Source: Lautropia sp. (GTDB lineage Bacteria; Pseudomonadota; Gammaproteobacteria; Burkholderiales; Burkholderiaceae_E). Taken from it: 64,000 nucleotides of DNA. Positions 17,499 through 27,276 of this stretch are shown here, one piece after another. A program made the position numbers and the translations under genes. Numbering within the stretch: the stretch's first letter is position 1; every line of letters begins with the position of its first letter. The notes under the pieces were generated by a model, which saw only the letters and a program-made list of their open reading frames with translations, did not search any database and was not told where the DNA came from. The stretch spans positions 1,203,464 to 1,267,463 of the forward strand of contig JAUNAC010000001.1 of assembly GCA_030527825.1 (NCBI GenBank). The letters run 5' to 3'.

Positions 17499-19510
17499 GC
17501 TACCAGAGAGACGCTGACTACAATCTGTATTTTCGCCCTGGCGCGGAGGCTTTTGGTTATTCGGAAGGGGCTACGGCTGAACAGCGTCTGCTGGACGTTG
17601 TCGAAAGGCTGGATGACCGTAGCACCTTCTCCGATGGTTACCTGGAAAATATCGTTGACTGGTCGACGCGTTATCACTTCAGTCGCGCGCGCCACTGTCT
17701 GGTACGCCCGCTGGGGATCGGCCCTGCAGACAGCGTCCTGGAGCTGGGCTGTGGTACCGGTGCGATCACCCGATATCTGGGCGAGACAGGCGCACAGGTG
17801 ACTGCAGTGGAAGGCAGTCTTGCCCGGGCGCGGGTAGCGGCGGCCCGATGTGCGGATCTTCCCAATGTCACAGTCATTGCGGATGATCTTCAGGCAGTCG
17901 ACGTGCAGGGCAAGTATGACTGGGTTACGCTGATTGGCGTTCTGGAATACGCGGCCGCCTATTCGAGGGAAACCGATCCCTATCAGTCCTATCTCGCGGC
18001 CGCGATACGCTGCCTGAAGCCTGGTGGCAAGGTGGTGGTCGCCATCGAAAATCAGTTGGGACTGAAGTATTTCAATGGTTGTGGTGAGGACCATCTGGGC
18101 CGGCCCTTTGCAGGTATTCAGGATCTCTATCAACGCAGCGGGGGGCCCCGCACGTTTGGCCGCCTGGCGTTGAGACAGGTGCTGGAGCGTGCCGGGCTGG
18201 GTACCCAGCAATGGCTATATCCCTACCCCGACTACAAGGTGCCCAGTGTTGTCCTGACGGATATCGCATTGGCGAAACCCGATTTCAACGCGTTCGACCT
18301 GCTGCTGCGCAGCGACAGTGAAGACTACAGTGACAATCGTCAGCGGGTCTTTGATGAGGCCCTGGTCAATCGTGTTCTGGAGCAGAATGGCTTACTGGGG
18401 GACTTCAGCAATTCGTTCCTGGTCGTGGCGCAACAGTCTCCACCGGTTGCAGAATCTGCTTATGCTTGGCAACCGGCTGCATTGGCCTGGACATTCGCTG
18501 CCGTGCACCGGCATCGGGGCATGGCGACTGAAACCTGCTTTATGCCAAGGGATGATGGCAGCATACGCGTCGTCAAGCGGCGCATCATGCCCGAAGAGAC
18601 GGGAACCCTGCCATTGGCAGGAGAGAACACCATTAGCCTTGCGGTGGCCGATTCCGATTATTTCCCCGGACGGCAGCTGGCATGGTCGGCGCTGGTTGCA
18701 CATGTCCGCGAGGGCAGTGTTCCTGCCCTGGTCGAGGCGCTGCGCACATGGTGCGAGACATTGCTGGCCACAGCGGAAGTGGGGGCATCTGCGCTTATTC
18801 CTGTGCCGGATGGCGTCAGCGACGCGGCAAAAGAGCCAGAGGAGCAATCGACGGGCAAAGGCGAGGGAAATGTAGGCGAGCGCGGGCTGCCATTGCGTCG
18901 CCTGTCGCTGCCAGGCGAGCTGATCGATATGGTGCCGTTCAACATTCTGGTCAATGACGACAGCGGCCGTCAGCAACTCATCGATCAGGAATGGCAGGTG
19001 TCGTGCCGGATTCCCGCTGGCTGGGTCCTGACGCGGGGGGTCATGCATGTCCTGCAGGCTGGCCTGGTACCGCGCGATTCACTGGGGTCCATTGCCCGTG
19101 TGGTCATTGCACTGGCTGATCGTTGTGGTTATTATGCAACGCCTGACGATGTGGCGCAGTGGCTGACGCTGGAAGAGGCGTTCCTGCGCGCCGTTTCGGT
19201 GCGTAATGTTAGCGGGGGCATTTATACTGGCACCCGCCGCCCGGTGCCCCTGATGCTGGACAGTCTGGCCGCCCAGGGAGCTGAATTGCAGGAGCAGCTT
19301 CAGAAGAGCAGCGAGGCGGAGGAAAACATCCGTGCTCTGCAGCAACAGCTCGCGGATCGAAACCGGGAAATCGCCGATGGCCTCAAGCGCATTGATGCCA
19401 GCCGACAGCAGATCGAGGCGCTGGAAGCGCGGGTCCAGAATTTGCTGCATTCCCGGAGCTGGCGCTGGTCTGGGTGGCTTCGGACACTGCGACGTCGTTG
19501 TCGAATCTGA
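17495..19510 (+). CDS. Class I SAM-dependent methyltransferase with C-terminal coiled coil
   Basis: 671 residues. The SAM-binding motif [16 protein letters not shown] (about 81-96) and the following acidic VTAVEGS and DDLQ segments are typical of Rossmann methyltransferases. The middle of the protein is unassigned. The last roughly 75 residues form a heptad coiled coil ([20 protein letters not shown] onward) ending in [17 protein letters not shown]. It sits directly after wzt with an ATGA overlap. By analogy with WbdD-type proteins, which cap chains with methyl groups and use a coiled coil as a ruler, it may terminate the polysaccharide and set its length. That role is inference; no kinase domain was recognised. 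Confidence 0.8.
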   Translation: MSYQRDADYNLYFRPGAEAFGYSEGATAEQRLLDVVERLDDRSTFSDGYLENIVDWSTRYHFSRARHCLVRPLGIGPADSVLELGCGTGAITRYLGETGAQVTAVEGSLARARVAAARCADLPNVTVIADDLQAVDVQGKYDWVTLIGVLEYAAAYSRETDPYQSYLAAAIRCLKPGGKVVVAIENQLGLKYFNGCGEDHLGRPFAGIQDLYQRSGGPRTFGRLALRQVLERAGLGTQQWLYPYPDYKVPSVVLTDIALAKPDFNAFDLLLRSDSEDYSDNRQRVFDEALVNRVLEQNGLLGDFSNSFLVVAQQSPPVAESAYAWQPAALAWTFAAVHRHRGMATETCFMPRDDGSIRVVKRRIMPEETGTLPLAGENTISLAVADSDYFPGRQLAWSALVAHVREGSVPALVEALRTWCETLLATAEVGASALIPVPDGVSDAAKEPEEQSTGKGEGNVGERGLPLRRLSLPGELIDMVPFNILVNDDSGRQQLIDQEWQVSCRIPAGWVLTRGVMHVLQAGLVPRDSLGSIARVVIALADRCGYYATPDDVAQWLTLEEAFLRAVSVRNVSGGIYTGTRRPVPLMLDSLAAQGAELQEQLQKSSEAEENIRALQQQLADRNREIADGLKRIDASRQQIEALEARVQNLLHSRSWRWSGWLRTLRRRCRI

Positions 19511-19524
19511 AAGAAAACTGTTGG

Positions 19525-22434
19525 ATGAAAGAGATGGAACCCTACCTAGCTGATGTGCTTGCTTTCCGGCCCAACCGCTTGGTTCCACCTTTTGATCTGC
19601 AAGGGCATATCCCTTTTGTGGCCTGGCTGGTGCGAAGCCTGCGTCCGACAAGCTTTGTACAGTTGGGTACCCAGTCCGGCAACCTTTATTTTGCTGTGTG
19701 TCAGACGGTGGCCGAACAGCATCTGGCAACCCGTTGCTGGGCAGTCGGTACCTGGCAGGCCGAAGAGCTCGCACGCAGTGATGCGTTGCCGGATGTTTCG
19801 GGTGCCACCGAGCATAATCGCCAGCACTATGCGGGGTTTTCCAGCCTGTTGCGCATGGGAGATGCCCAGGCATTGCCCCGCTTTGCACCTGCCAGCATCG
19901 ACCTTCTGCTGATTGATGGGCGCTATTCTCCTGAGACAGTGATCAGCGAATACGAAAGCTGGCGGGATCGCCTGTCTGAACGTGGCGTGCTGCTGCTTGC
20001 AGGCATCGGGCATCCGGACAGCGGTGCTGCTACCCTGTGGCAGAAGCTGCGGCATGAGTGCCCGAGCCTTGCATTTGAGCATGCCCAGGGGATGGGAGTG
20101 CTGCTGCTTGGTAACGCCATTCCCGAGAGCATCCGGAAGGCATGCATGGTCTGGTCGGCACCCGAGGCGCAGGCCCAGCTGCAATCTATTGCCGACATGC
20201 TGATGGGGGCAAGGCTGCAGGCAGGCATGCAAGCTCAGATATCCAGTCTGTCGGCACGGCTTGCCGAGAGTGAAGCGCAATGCCGTCGACTTGGGCAGGA
20301 GAACGCTGATCTCCAACAGCAGGCAGAAAACGATCATGTGCCAGAGCGGCTGGCCATGACGGAACAGGCTCTGGCTGACGCACGTGCAGGTCAGGCGGCA
20401 TCGGCCAGGCGCGTGGCCGAGCTGGAGCACCTGGTCCGTTCCTTGCAGGAATCGCTGTGCTGGCGGGTGACCGCACCCATTCGTTGGGTCGGCACCCCTA
20501 TCAATCGCACCCGCCACAAGATGGCCCTGGTGCGACGTTCAATCGCCCTGCGTGGTGGGGCAGGCAAGGCTGCTAGTCAGGCGGTCAGCATTCTCCGGAA
20601 CGAGGGTGTGCAGGGGCTTCAGGCCCGGATCAGCAATGCCGAGCGCATGTTGCAGGGCCCCACGGGTCAGCAGGCGTCGTTGCTCCAGCCGGGCGAGGAT
20701 CCCTATCATGGCTGGCTGCGCCTTTATGATCCGACCGATGCTGATACGATGGCGGCGTTGGGTCAGAAGATCAGGGACCTGGGGATCTCCACAACGTTTT
20801 CAGTGGTTATGCCCGTCTACAACCCACCCCTCGACTATTTGCGCCAGGCCATCGCATCGGTTCAGGCACAGGTCTATCCGCATTGGGAGATCTGTATCGC
20901 TGATGACGCCTCACCAAATCCTTCCGTCAGGGAGATGCTCAGCGAACTGGCCGCCGAGGATGCCCGCATCAAACTGGTGTTCCGGGAAAAGAACGGCCAT
21001 ATTTCAGCCGCGACCAATTCAGCGCTGGAAATCGCCACGGGCGACTACGTTGCGCTGATGGACAATGACGATCTGCTGCCGCCGCATGCGCTGGCCCACA
21101 TGGCACTGGCCATCCACCAGCATCCAGAAGCTGGCCTGCTCTATTCCGACGAAGACAAGGTCACCGAGGACAACGTACGCCAGGCGCCGTACTTCAAGTG
21201 CCAGTTCAACTACGAGCTGTTCCTGTCGCAGAACATGATCAGCCACTTCGGTGTCTACCGTCGCAGCGTGCTGCAGGAGATCGGGGGATTCCGGATCGGC
21301 TATGAAGGTGCGCAGGACTGGGATCTGGCCCTGCGCGTCATCGAAAAGGTGGGGGCAGAGAACGTCGTCCATGTGCCGCGCATCCTCTACCACTGGCGCA
21401 TTTTCCCTGGCAGTACGGCACTTGCCCTGGAAGAGAAGGACTACGCACTCAAAGCCCAGCTCAACAGCATCACTTCCCACCTGCAGCGTATCGGCAAGGC
21501 CGAGACCCAGGTTTATCCAGCACCGGGAATCCCCGGACTGCTGCGCATCCGGCACCCGCTGCCCGATCCGCTGCCGCTGGTCAGCATCATCATACCCACC
21601 CGTGACCGGGTGGAGCTGCTTTCGATGTGCGTTGACGCCATCCTTGAGAAAACCGCCTATCAGAACTACCAGATCGTGGTACTGGACAACGGCAGCACCG
21701 ACGAGAAGGCGCTTGCCTACCTGCAGGCCATCGAGAAAGACGAGCATGTCAGGGTTATCCGTGCCGACATGCCGTTCAACTACTCTGCCCTGAACAATCT
21801 GGGCGTGGCCCAGGCGGAAGGCGAGTACCTGGTTCTGATGAACAACGATATCGAGATCACCCAGTCCGACTGGCTGGAAGAGATGCTGGCTTTTGCCTGC
21901 CAGCCCGATATCGGCTGCGTTGGTGCCCAGCTCTGGTACCCCAACAACACCCTCCAGCATGGTGGCGTGGTTCTGGGCATTGGTGGCGTAGCATCCCATG
22001 CCCACAAGGGCATTCCACGCGGCAATTTTGGCTATTTTGGGCGCGCCTCCGCACACCAGATGTTCAGCGCCGTCACCGCCGCCTGTCTGATGATACGCAA
22101 GCGCGTCTACCTGGACGTGGGCGGCTTCGACGAGGAGCTGAAGGTCGCCTACAACGACGTGGACTTCTGCCTCAAGGTCCGGGCGACAGGTCTGCGCAAC
22201 CTCTACAATCCTTTTGCCTCGTTCATCCACCATGAGTCGGCCAGCCGTGGCAGTGACCTGGACGGAGAAAACAACCAGCGCCTGCAGCGTGAGGCTGCCA
22301 TCATGAAGCAGCGCTGGGGGAGCCTGATCGCCGATGATCCGGCCTACAGTCCTAACCTGACGCTGGAGCGGGATGACTTTTCGATGGCCTGGCCGTCGCG
22401 GGCAGATGGATGGAGAAGCCTGTCGGGTAGCTAG
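19525..22434 (+). CDS. Large multidomain glycosyltransferase: methyltransferase-like domain plus two GT2 domains
   Basis: 969 residues. The N-terminal domain (about 20-210) resembles a class I methyltransferase (SFVQLGTQSGNLYFAV, later DLLLIDGRYSPE). Next is a coiled-coil segment ending LQESLCWRVTAPIRWVG, echoing the tail of the preceding protein. Two GT2 domains follow: one with FSVVMPVYNPP, ADDAS and DNDD, and another with LVSIIIPTRDR, VLDNGSTD and MNNDIEI. GT2 enzymes use nucleotide sugars and an Asp-rich metal site. Probably a bifunctional polymerising transferase for the exported glycan. Start at 19525 chosen for its upstream GAAAG and position just after the previous stop; ATG 19474 is a possible longer start inside the previous gene. 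Confidence 0.82.
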   Translation: MKEMEPYLADVLAFRPNRLVPPFDLQGHIPFVAWLVRSLRPTSFVQLGTQSGNLYFAVCQTVAEQHLATRCWAVGTWQAEELARSDALPDVSGATEHNRQHYAGFSSLLRMGDAQALPRFAPASIDLLLIDGRYSPETVISEYESWRDRLSERGVLLLAGIGHPDSGAATLWQKLRHECPSLAFEHAQGMGVLLLGNAIPESIRKACMVWSAPEAQAQLQSIADMLMGARLQAGMQAQISSLSARLAESEAQCRRLGQENADLQQQAENDHVPERLAMTEQALADARAGQAASARRVAELEHLVRSLQESLCWRVTAPIRWVGTPINRTRHKMALVRRSIALRGGAGKAASQAVSILRNEGVQGLQARISNAERMLQGPTGQQASLLQPGEDPYHGWLRLYDPTDADTMAALGQKIRDLGISTTFSVVMPVYNPPLDYLRQAIASVQAQVYPHWEICIADDASPNPSVREMLSELAAEDARIKLVFREKNGHISAATNSALEIATGDYVALMDNDDLLPPHALAHMALAIHQHPEAGLLYSDEDKVTEDNVRQAPYFKCQFNYELFLSQNMISHFGVYRRSVLQEIGGFRIGYEGAQDWDLALRVIEKVGAENVVHVPRILYHWRIFPGSTALALEEKDYALKAQLNSITSHLQRIGKAETQVYPAPGIPGLLRIRHPLPDPLPLVSIIIPTRDRVELLSMCVDAILEKTAYQNYQIVVLDNGSTDEKALAYLQAIEKDEHVRVIRADMPFNYSALNNLGVAQAEGEYLVLMNNDIEITQSDWLEEMLAFACQPDIGCVGAQLWYPNNTLQHGGVVLGIGGVASHAHKGIPRGNFGYFGRASAHQMFSAVTAACLMIRKRVYLDVGGFDEELKVAYNDVDFCLKVRATGLRNLYNPFASFIHHESASRGSDLDGENNQRLQREAAIMKQRWGSLIADDPAYSPNLTLERDDFSMAWPSRADGWRSLSGS

Positions 22435-22481
22435 TCAGCAAGTACAATCCAGTCAATACTGTTACAGTTTGATTGGGATAT

Positions 22482-24365
22482 ATGCTGAGCACATCTTCTC
22501 CCTCAGAGCGACGGAGTCCGATTTTTTCCCTGGCTCCAATATGGATTGTGCTGTTTATCTTGCTGCTGGGAGGGCTTTTTTCTGTCCTGATACCTCCTGG
22601 TAAATCACCCGATGAGGCAGATCATCTGGTGCGTGCGTATTTGCTTTCCCAAGGGCAGATCCTGTTGAAGACGCAGCCGTGTGTTGGGGAAAGCGCACTT
22701 TGCCATAATGGTGTCACCATGTCCGGCGGTTCTGTGGATACCGGATTGCTGGAATACCTTGCGCAGCATAATCCTTATCAGAGACGCAAGGAAAGTACAC
22801 TCGACCAGCAATCGGATGGTGATATTCAATGGCAGCACAAAGGGGTGTTTTCTCACGCACCTGGTACGGGCTATTATTTCCCGCTAGTCTATTTTCCTCA
22901 GGCGCTCGCCTTGTCCATTGCCAAAGCCATCGGTCTTACTATTGATCATAGTTATTATCTTGCCAGATCCTTTGCCATGATATCTGGCGTGCTTGTTCTT
23001 GCGCTGGCTTTTTATATATCCCCTCCTCAGCCCATCGTATTGGCATTTTTGCTGTTGCCGATGAGTTTGTTTCAGATGGCATCTGCCAGCATTGACTTTT
23101 TATGTAACTCATTGGCTGTGCTGGCTATCGCCTGTTTCATGAGATTGATTGAGCTTAGGGAAAGATCTCCATACAGTTTGTTTTGGCTCATGGCAATTTC
23201 AGTATTTCTTGTAGGAACGGCGCGGGCTCATCTGGCAACGTTAGTGCTGCTGCTTGCCACGGCTGCATGCGTCAGTTCTAGAAAAAAAGCGTGGTTTGTA
23301 GTGTTTTTCTCTGCACTAGCGATTCTTGCTTGGATGGCCATTTCTATCCCTGGAGTCGTAGACTTCCGAATTGCACGTCAATTAAGCACAGGGCAGATTG
23401 CTGCCTATTATCTGGCTGCTCCAGGACAGCTGGTCAGGGTAATGATGCATACGCTGACGGATACAGGTCTGTTGAAGAGTTATGGTGCTTCCTTTCTGGG
23501 GCTCTTTCTTGACTATCCATTGGGTCAGAAAGCTTATGACTGGCTGGTAGCCCTGCTGATATTGGTATTTTTGACAGGGATGGCATCCCCGCGTCTTCTT
23601 ATGAAGGATCGCTTGGCCAGAGCCAGTTTGCTGTTGACAGGCGCCATAAGCATTCTGCTGGCATTCCTCGCGATGTTGTTGACCTGGACGCCCCATCCCG
23701 CCTCTGTAGTTCGGGGAGTACAGGGGCGCTATCTGCTCATACCGATCATGCTGATGCTATTGGCGATGTGTCGCTGGCAGCCTGCCCCGGCAGGTGTGTT
23801 CGGGAGAGGGATTCGTTGCTTGTCTTTTTGTGTATTTGTTTCTGCTTCAATATTAATCAGTGTCCAAAAATTGCTTCAGGCATATTATGTACAACCAGTG
23901 GTATTTTCGCCGAATCAGGTAACGGCAGGGCAAGGCGTCGTTGAGCCCAGTCCGGTCCTGGGAGCGAATGGGATGTTGCCAATTGAATTGCCGCCGCAAG
24001 CCTTCGATCCAGCCCTTTCCCTGGTTGATGCTTTAGGTTTTCAGGTGGGAAGCTATGGGCACGCTTTGCAGGGAACCGCATTGCTGGTTCTGACGGATAT
24101 AGCAGACAAAACGCATCAGGTAAAAATAAACCTGAACGACGTTATAGATAACAGTTATGTATTTGCACGCGTCCCTCCTGCGCATTATAAGCAAGCAGAG
24201 CTGCGAATTGTTGACGGAGAAGGGGGGTTCAGTCTTTGGACGTTTCGTGCATTTTCAGAGAAGAGTGACTCGGCAAAAAAAGGATCAAGGCAGATAATAT
24301 GCACGGTGCTGATTCATCAGGACCGAAGTGTTCAGCAGACACCTGGATGCCCGCCTCTGACATAA
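22482..24365 (+). CDS. DUF2142-like polytopic membrane protein
   Basis: 627 residues with about ten hydrophobic segments. The first helix is followed by PPGKSPDEADHLVRAYLLSQG, where the PDE/DH motif is typical of DUF2142 and distant GT-C-like membrane glycosyltransferases. Later comes HAPGTGYYFPLVYFPQALAL. A soluble C-terminal beta-rich domain (about 500-600) follows the last helix. DUF2142 genes commonly sit in cell-surface polysaccharide clusters and are thought to transfer or modify sugars; no reaction is proven here. The base composition is noticeably AT-richer than wzm/wzt. ATG 22482 preferred; a TTG three codons upstream is possible. It begins 47 bp after the glycosyltransferase stop. 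Confidence 0.72.
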   Translation: MLSTSSPSERRSPIFSLAPIWIVLFILLLGGLFSVLIPPGKSPDEADHLVRAYLLSQGQILLKTQPCVGESALCHNGVTMSGGSVDTGLLEYLAQHNPYQRRKESTLDQQSDGDIQWQHKGVFSHAPGTGYYFPLVYFPQALALSIAKAIGLTIDHSYYLARSFAMISGVLVLALAFYISPPQPIVLAFLLLPMSLFQMASASIDFLCNSLAVLAIACFMRLIELRERSPYSLFWLMAISVFLVGTARAHLATLVLLLATAACVSSRKKAWFVVFFSALAILAWMAISIPGVVDFRIARQLSTGQIAAYYLAAPGQLVRVMMHTLTDTGLLKSYGASFLGLFLDYPLGQKAYDWLVALLILVFLTGMASPRLLMKDRLARASLLLTGAISILLAFLAMLLTWTPHPASVVRGVQGRYLLIPIMLMLLAMCRWQPAPAGVFGRGIRCLSFCVFVSASILISVQKLLQAYYVQPVVFSPNQVTAGQGVVEPSPVLGANGMLPIELPPQAFDPALSLVDALGFQVGSYGHALQGTALLVLTDIADKTHQVKINLNDVIDNSYVFARVPPAHYKQAELRIVDGEGGFSLWTFRAFSEKSDSAKKGSRQIICTVLIHQDRSVQQTPGCPPLT

Positions 24366-24484
24366 GGTGATATGCCGGGCAGTTACAGATGGAATAGGGG
24401 CGTGAGATTGTTCGCTGCTATTCCGATGGTTGATTTACGATGATCATTTGCAGCTTCGTTTCCGAAATCTAAAAGAGAATCGCC

Positions 24485-26344
24485 ATGAAGTGTCTCGGTC
24501 TTGATGTAATGCCTGATGGGTTGCCGCGTCGTGAGTCAGGAAGGGCCGTTTTGATTCTTTTGTTAGCTTTTTCGGTTGTTATATTTATCCTCCCTCCGAT
24601 GAAATCCCCGGATGAGCCAGACCATTTGCGCCGAGCCTATATTTTAAGTCAAGGAAACTTTTTATTGAAACCAGAGTCATGCTCGCCAAATGGTCCGATG
24701 TGCCTGAACGGAAGAACCTCATCGGGAGGCATGCTCGATTCAGGGCTTAACGACTTCTTGAATCTTAGAGAAAGCTGGATAACCCAGGGGCGTTCTGAGT
24801 CTGGAATGGACCGGGGCATTGAATCAGATATCAGCTGGAGCGGAAAACAGATATTCGCCGTGGCACCGGGCACTGCTTTTTATTTTCCTGCAGTATATAC
24901 CCCCCAGGCATTGGCGTTTTTTGCCGGAGAGCACTTTCGAATTGGGGTCAAGAATACTTACTATCTTGCGAGGATTGCGTCGTTTGTATCAACCATTTTG
25001 GTGTTGACTGCAGCGTTTTGTATTTTTAATTTTCCATCGTCATCATCGTCATTGTTGTTGCTTCCTGGGTTTATGATTCAGGCATTCTCAGGAACCATAG
25101 ACGGATTTTCAACAGCCATTTCATTTTTGGCGGTGGCGTGCTTTGTTCGATTGCTGAGTTTAAGGAAGGAGACGGATGCCTGTGGTTTTCTATTGATGTG
25201 TGTTGCGTTGTTTGTGTCTGTTACCGCTCGAATTCATCTGTTGCCGATGTTGTTGATGCCTTTTGCGGTATATTTTGTGATAAAAAATCGGTTCTATCTG
25301 TATGCATCCTTTGTGTGCTCTTTTGCTAGTATTGCATGGATTATCTTTTCCATGGTAAATACGGTTGATACCAGAAACAACCGAGGCGCCAGCATTTTTG
25401 ATGTTGTTTTGTATTATTTTCACAACCCCTTGAAATTGTTCGTTGTTTTATACAATACCGTCTCTGATCCTGATCTGATTCAATACTACTACAAGTCATT
25501 TATTGGAGGCTCTTTAGGTGCAGGTGTGTCTTCGGCAGCTTATTTTGGAATTGCCGTTTTAGTAATTTTCTCCGCTGTTCTTTCCCTTGCCAGAAAGGAA
25601 GAGTGGGGCGAGTCCCGCGTCACACGCTCTGTTCTGGTGGCTTCTGGGGTAGGCAGTGTGTTGATGACTTTTCTTGCCTTATTGTTTGCTTGGACGGTTC
25701 ATCCTGCTACTCAGGTTCAGGGGGTTCAGGGACGGTATTTCATTGTTCCTTTCGCTCTTATATTCACAGGGCTAGGGTCCTGGATGCAGTCTTCGAAAGA
25801 CATAAAATTTCGGTGTGTCTTTGTAACTGCCTTGGGGGTGGTTTCTATAGCGGTGGCGATTCGTGCCATTGTTTTGGACTACTATTTGCCATGGATGAGC
25901 GTTCCAAGACCCTCGGCTGGAGATGTTGCGCCTGGATCATTGTTGGTTTCTGGTCACCCAGTGGATATTCGGTTCGGTCATGCTGCGGACGGTGGAGCGA
26001 AAAGTCCCATTGTAAGGTTGGGAATATCTCTTGCCACTTATCAGAAACAGCCGGATGGGCAAGCAAAGTTGACGCTTTATGATGAATCAGAGGTGCTGTC
26101 TGTTTTCGATGTTGATCTCAAGAATGCGCGTGATAACAGGTACCTTTATATATCCGTGCCCCCAGGGTTTTATAGGCATGGCAGGTTGGATCTTTTAGAT
26201 GGATCTGGAGGCGTGAGTGTGTGGGAGTATCACGCAAGGGGCCAGGGGGAATCAGGGGATGGAAAAAACTATTGGCAAAGCTGTGTTGTTCTACAAAAAG
26301 CGAATGGTTCTCAGGAAATTGTTCCCGGATGTGCTGCGCCTTGA
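24485..26344 (+). CDS. Second DUF2142-like polytopic membrane protein (paralogue)
   Basis: 619 residues, similar to the previous protein from end to end: MKSPDEPDHLRRAYILSQGN after the first helix, SGGMLDSGLNDFL, VAPGTAFYFPAVYTPQALAF and the same periplasmic tail with YRHGRLDLLDGSGGVSVWE. About ten hydrophobic helices. The DNA is among the most AT-rich in the window, with many TTT/TTG codons, suggesting acquisition from another source. ATG 24485 has GAGAAT just upstream. The 119-bp spacer before it contains no recognised terminator. Likely cooperates with, or replaces, the first copy in glycan assembly; substrate unknown. Confidence 0.72.
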   Translation: MKCLGLDVMPDGLPRRESGRAVLILLLAFSVVIFILPPMKSPDEPDHLRRAYILSQGNFLLKPESCSPNGPMCLNGRTSSGGMLDSGLNDFLNLRESWITQGRSESGMDRGIESDISWSGKQIFAVAPGTAFYFPAVYTPQALAFFAGEHFRIGVKNTYYLARIASFVSTILVLTAAFCIFNFPSSSSSLLLLPGFMIQAFSGTIDGFSTAISFLAVACFVRLLSLRKETDACGFLLMCVALFVSVTARIHLLPMLLMPFAVYFVIKNRFYLYASFVCSFASIAWIIFSMVNTVDTRNNRGASIFDVVLYYFHNPLKLFVVLYNTVSDPDLIQYYYKSFIGGSLGAGVSSAAYFGIAVLVIFSAVLSLARKEEWGESRVTRSVLVASGVGSVLMTFLALLFAWTVHPATQVQGVQGRYFIVPFALIFTGLGSWMQSSKDIKFRCVFVTALGVVSIAVAIRAIVLDYYLPWMSVPRPSAGDVAPGSLLVSGHPVDIRFGHAADGGAKSPIVRLGISLATYQKQPDGQAKLTLYDESEVLSVFDVDLKNARDNRYLYISVPPGFYRHGRLDLLDGSGGVSVWEYHARGQGESGDGKNYWQSCVVLQKANGSQEIVPGCAAP

Positions 26345-26436
26345 TTTGCGGGTTGGTCGCTGGATTGCCCTGGCAGCAGATTGGAGTGAATGAAGGGCTA
26401 CAGAATGACCTGGTGCTGCCTGTATGCCCGAAGATT

Positions 26437-27192
26437 TCATGAGATTTTGTCAAGCCGTCTGTGCTTCCACAGCCGCCACCCATATCGCCAGAAACAGCTG
26501 CGCGTCCAGTAGCGCAGCATGCCGCCGATATGCCAGCGCGTGAAGCGCAGGGACCGGTGGCTCTGCTTGCGGGCATCATGCACCACCTGGACGCCCTTGA
26601 CCTGAGCCAGCGTCCATCCGGCCAGGCACAGCCGGCTGCAGATGTCCACGTCTTCGATATACAGGAAATAGCCTTCATCGAATCCCCGGATGGTGTGATA
26701 GGCATGGCTGTCAAAGAGCAGGAACATGCCGGCCAGCCAGTCGGGATGCTCGCCATGATTGACGGGGTGCAGCTTCTGGCGGATCAGTTCCCGCGGGGTG
26801 TAGAGTTTGCGGGCGGTGTTTTCCAGCTGCCCTTCGGGACTGCGGATTTCGGGAGAGACCAGGCCGCGACGGGGGTGATTGGCAAAATCGCCCAGCAGTG
26901 AGGGGAATGGGTCGTTGTCAAAACGCAGATCCGGATTCATCACGCAGAAGTAGGGCGTGCGACAGTGGGCGAAGGCAGCGTTGTGATTGCTGCCGAATCC
27001 CTTGGGGGTCTCGTTGCGAATCACGATCAGGCGCATGTGCCCCGTATTCAGTGCGGGCAGCTCGCGCTCGGGGATGTTGGCGGTGTAGATGATCTCGGCC
27101 ACGTCGGGCGGGCTGAGTCGGAGGATGTCCTGAAGCATGCGCAGGGCGATGTCACGCTGACCGTGGCTGACAATGGATAGAGTGATCTTCAT
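26437..27192 (-). CDS. GT2 family glycosyltransferase (WbbL/rhamnosyltransferase-like)
   Basis: 251 residues. N-terminal ITLSIVSHGQ, then GFGSNHNAAFAHC and the metal-site equivalent CVMNPDLRFD, followed by DWLAGMFLLFDSHAYHTIRGFDEGYFLYIEDVDICSRL, the acceptor-side motif with ED(V)D seen in WbbL-type rhamnosyltransferases. Cytoplasmic, membrane-associated sugar transfer to a lipid-linked glycan is expected. Third of three leftward GT2 genes downstream of manC, and convergent with the DUF2142 gene, 92 bp away. The 84-bp spacer before it is featureless. Confidence 0.85.
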   Translation of the reverse strand: MKITLSIVSHGQRDIALRMLQDILRLSPPDVAEIIYTANIPERELPALNTGHMRLIVIRNETPKGFGSNHNAAFAHCRTPYFCVMNPDLRFDNDPFPSLLGDFANHPRRGLVSPEIRSPEGQLENTARKLYTPRELIRQKLHPVNHGEHPDWLAGMFLLFDSHAYHTIRGFDEGYFLYIEDVDICSRLCLAGWTLAQVKGVQVVHDARKQSHRSLRFTRWHIGGMLRYWTRSCFWRYGWRLWKHRRLDKIS

Positions 27193-27276
27193 GAACAGGT
27201 CTGCGGCATCGCCGGTGATCTGAGATATGGGGTCATGAAACGTCCGTGGAAGCCAGATATCTGCTGTGGCTGCTCT

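Noticed and set aside
21019-22233. Leftward 404-codon frame opposite the GT2 domains
   Set aside because: Mirror of a codon-biased gene; composition and lack of a start site argue against it.
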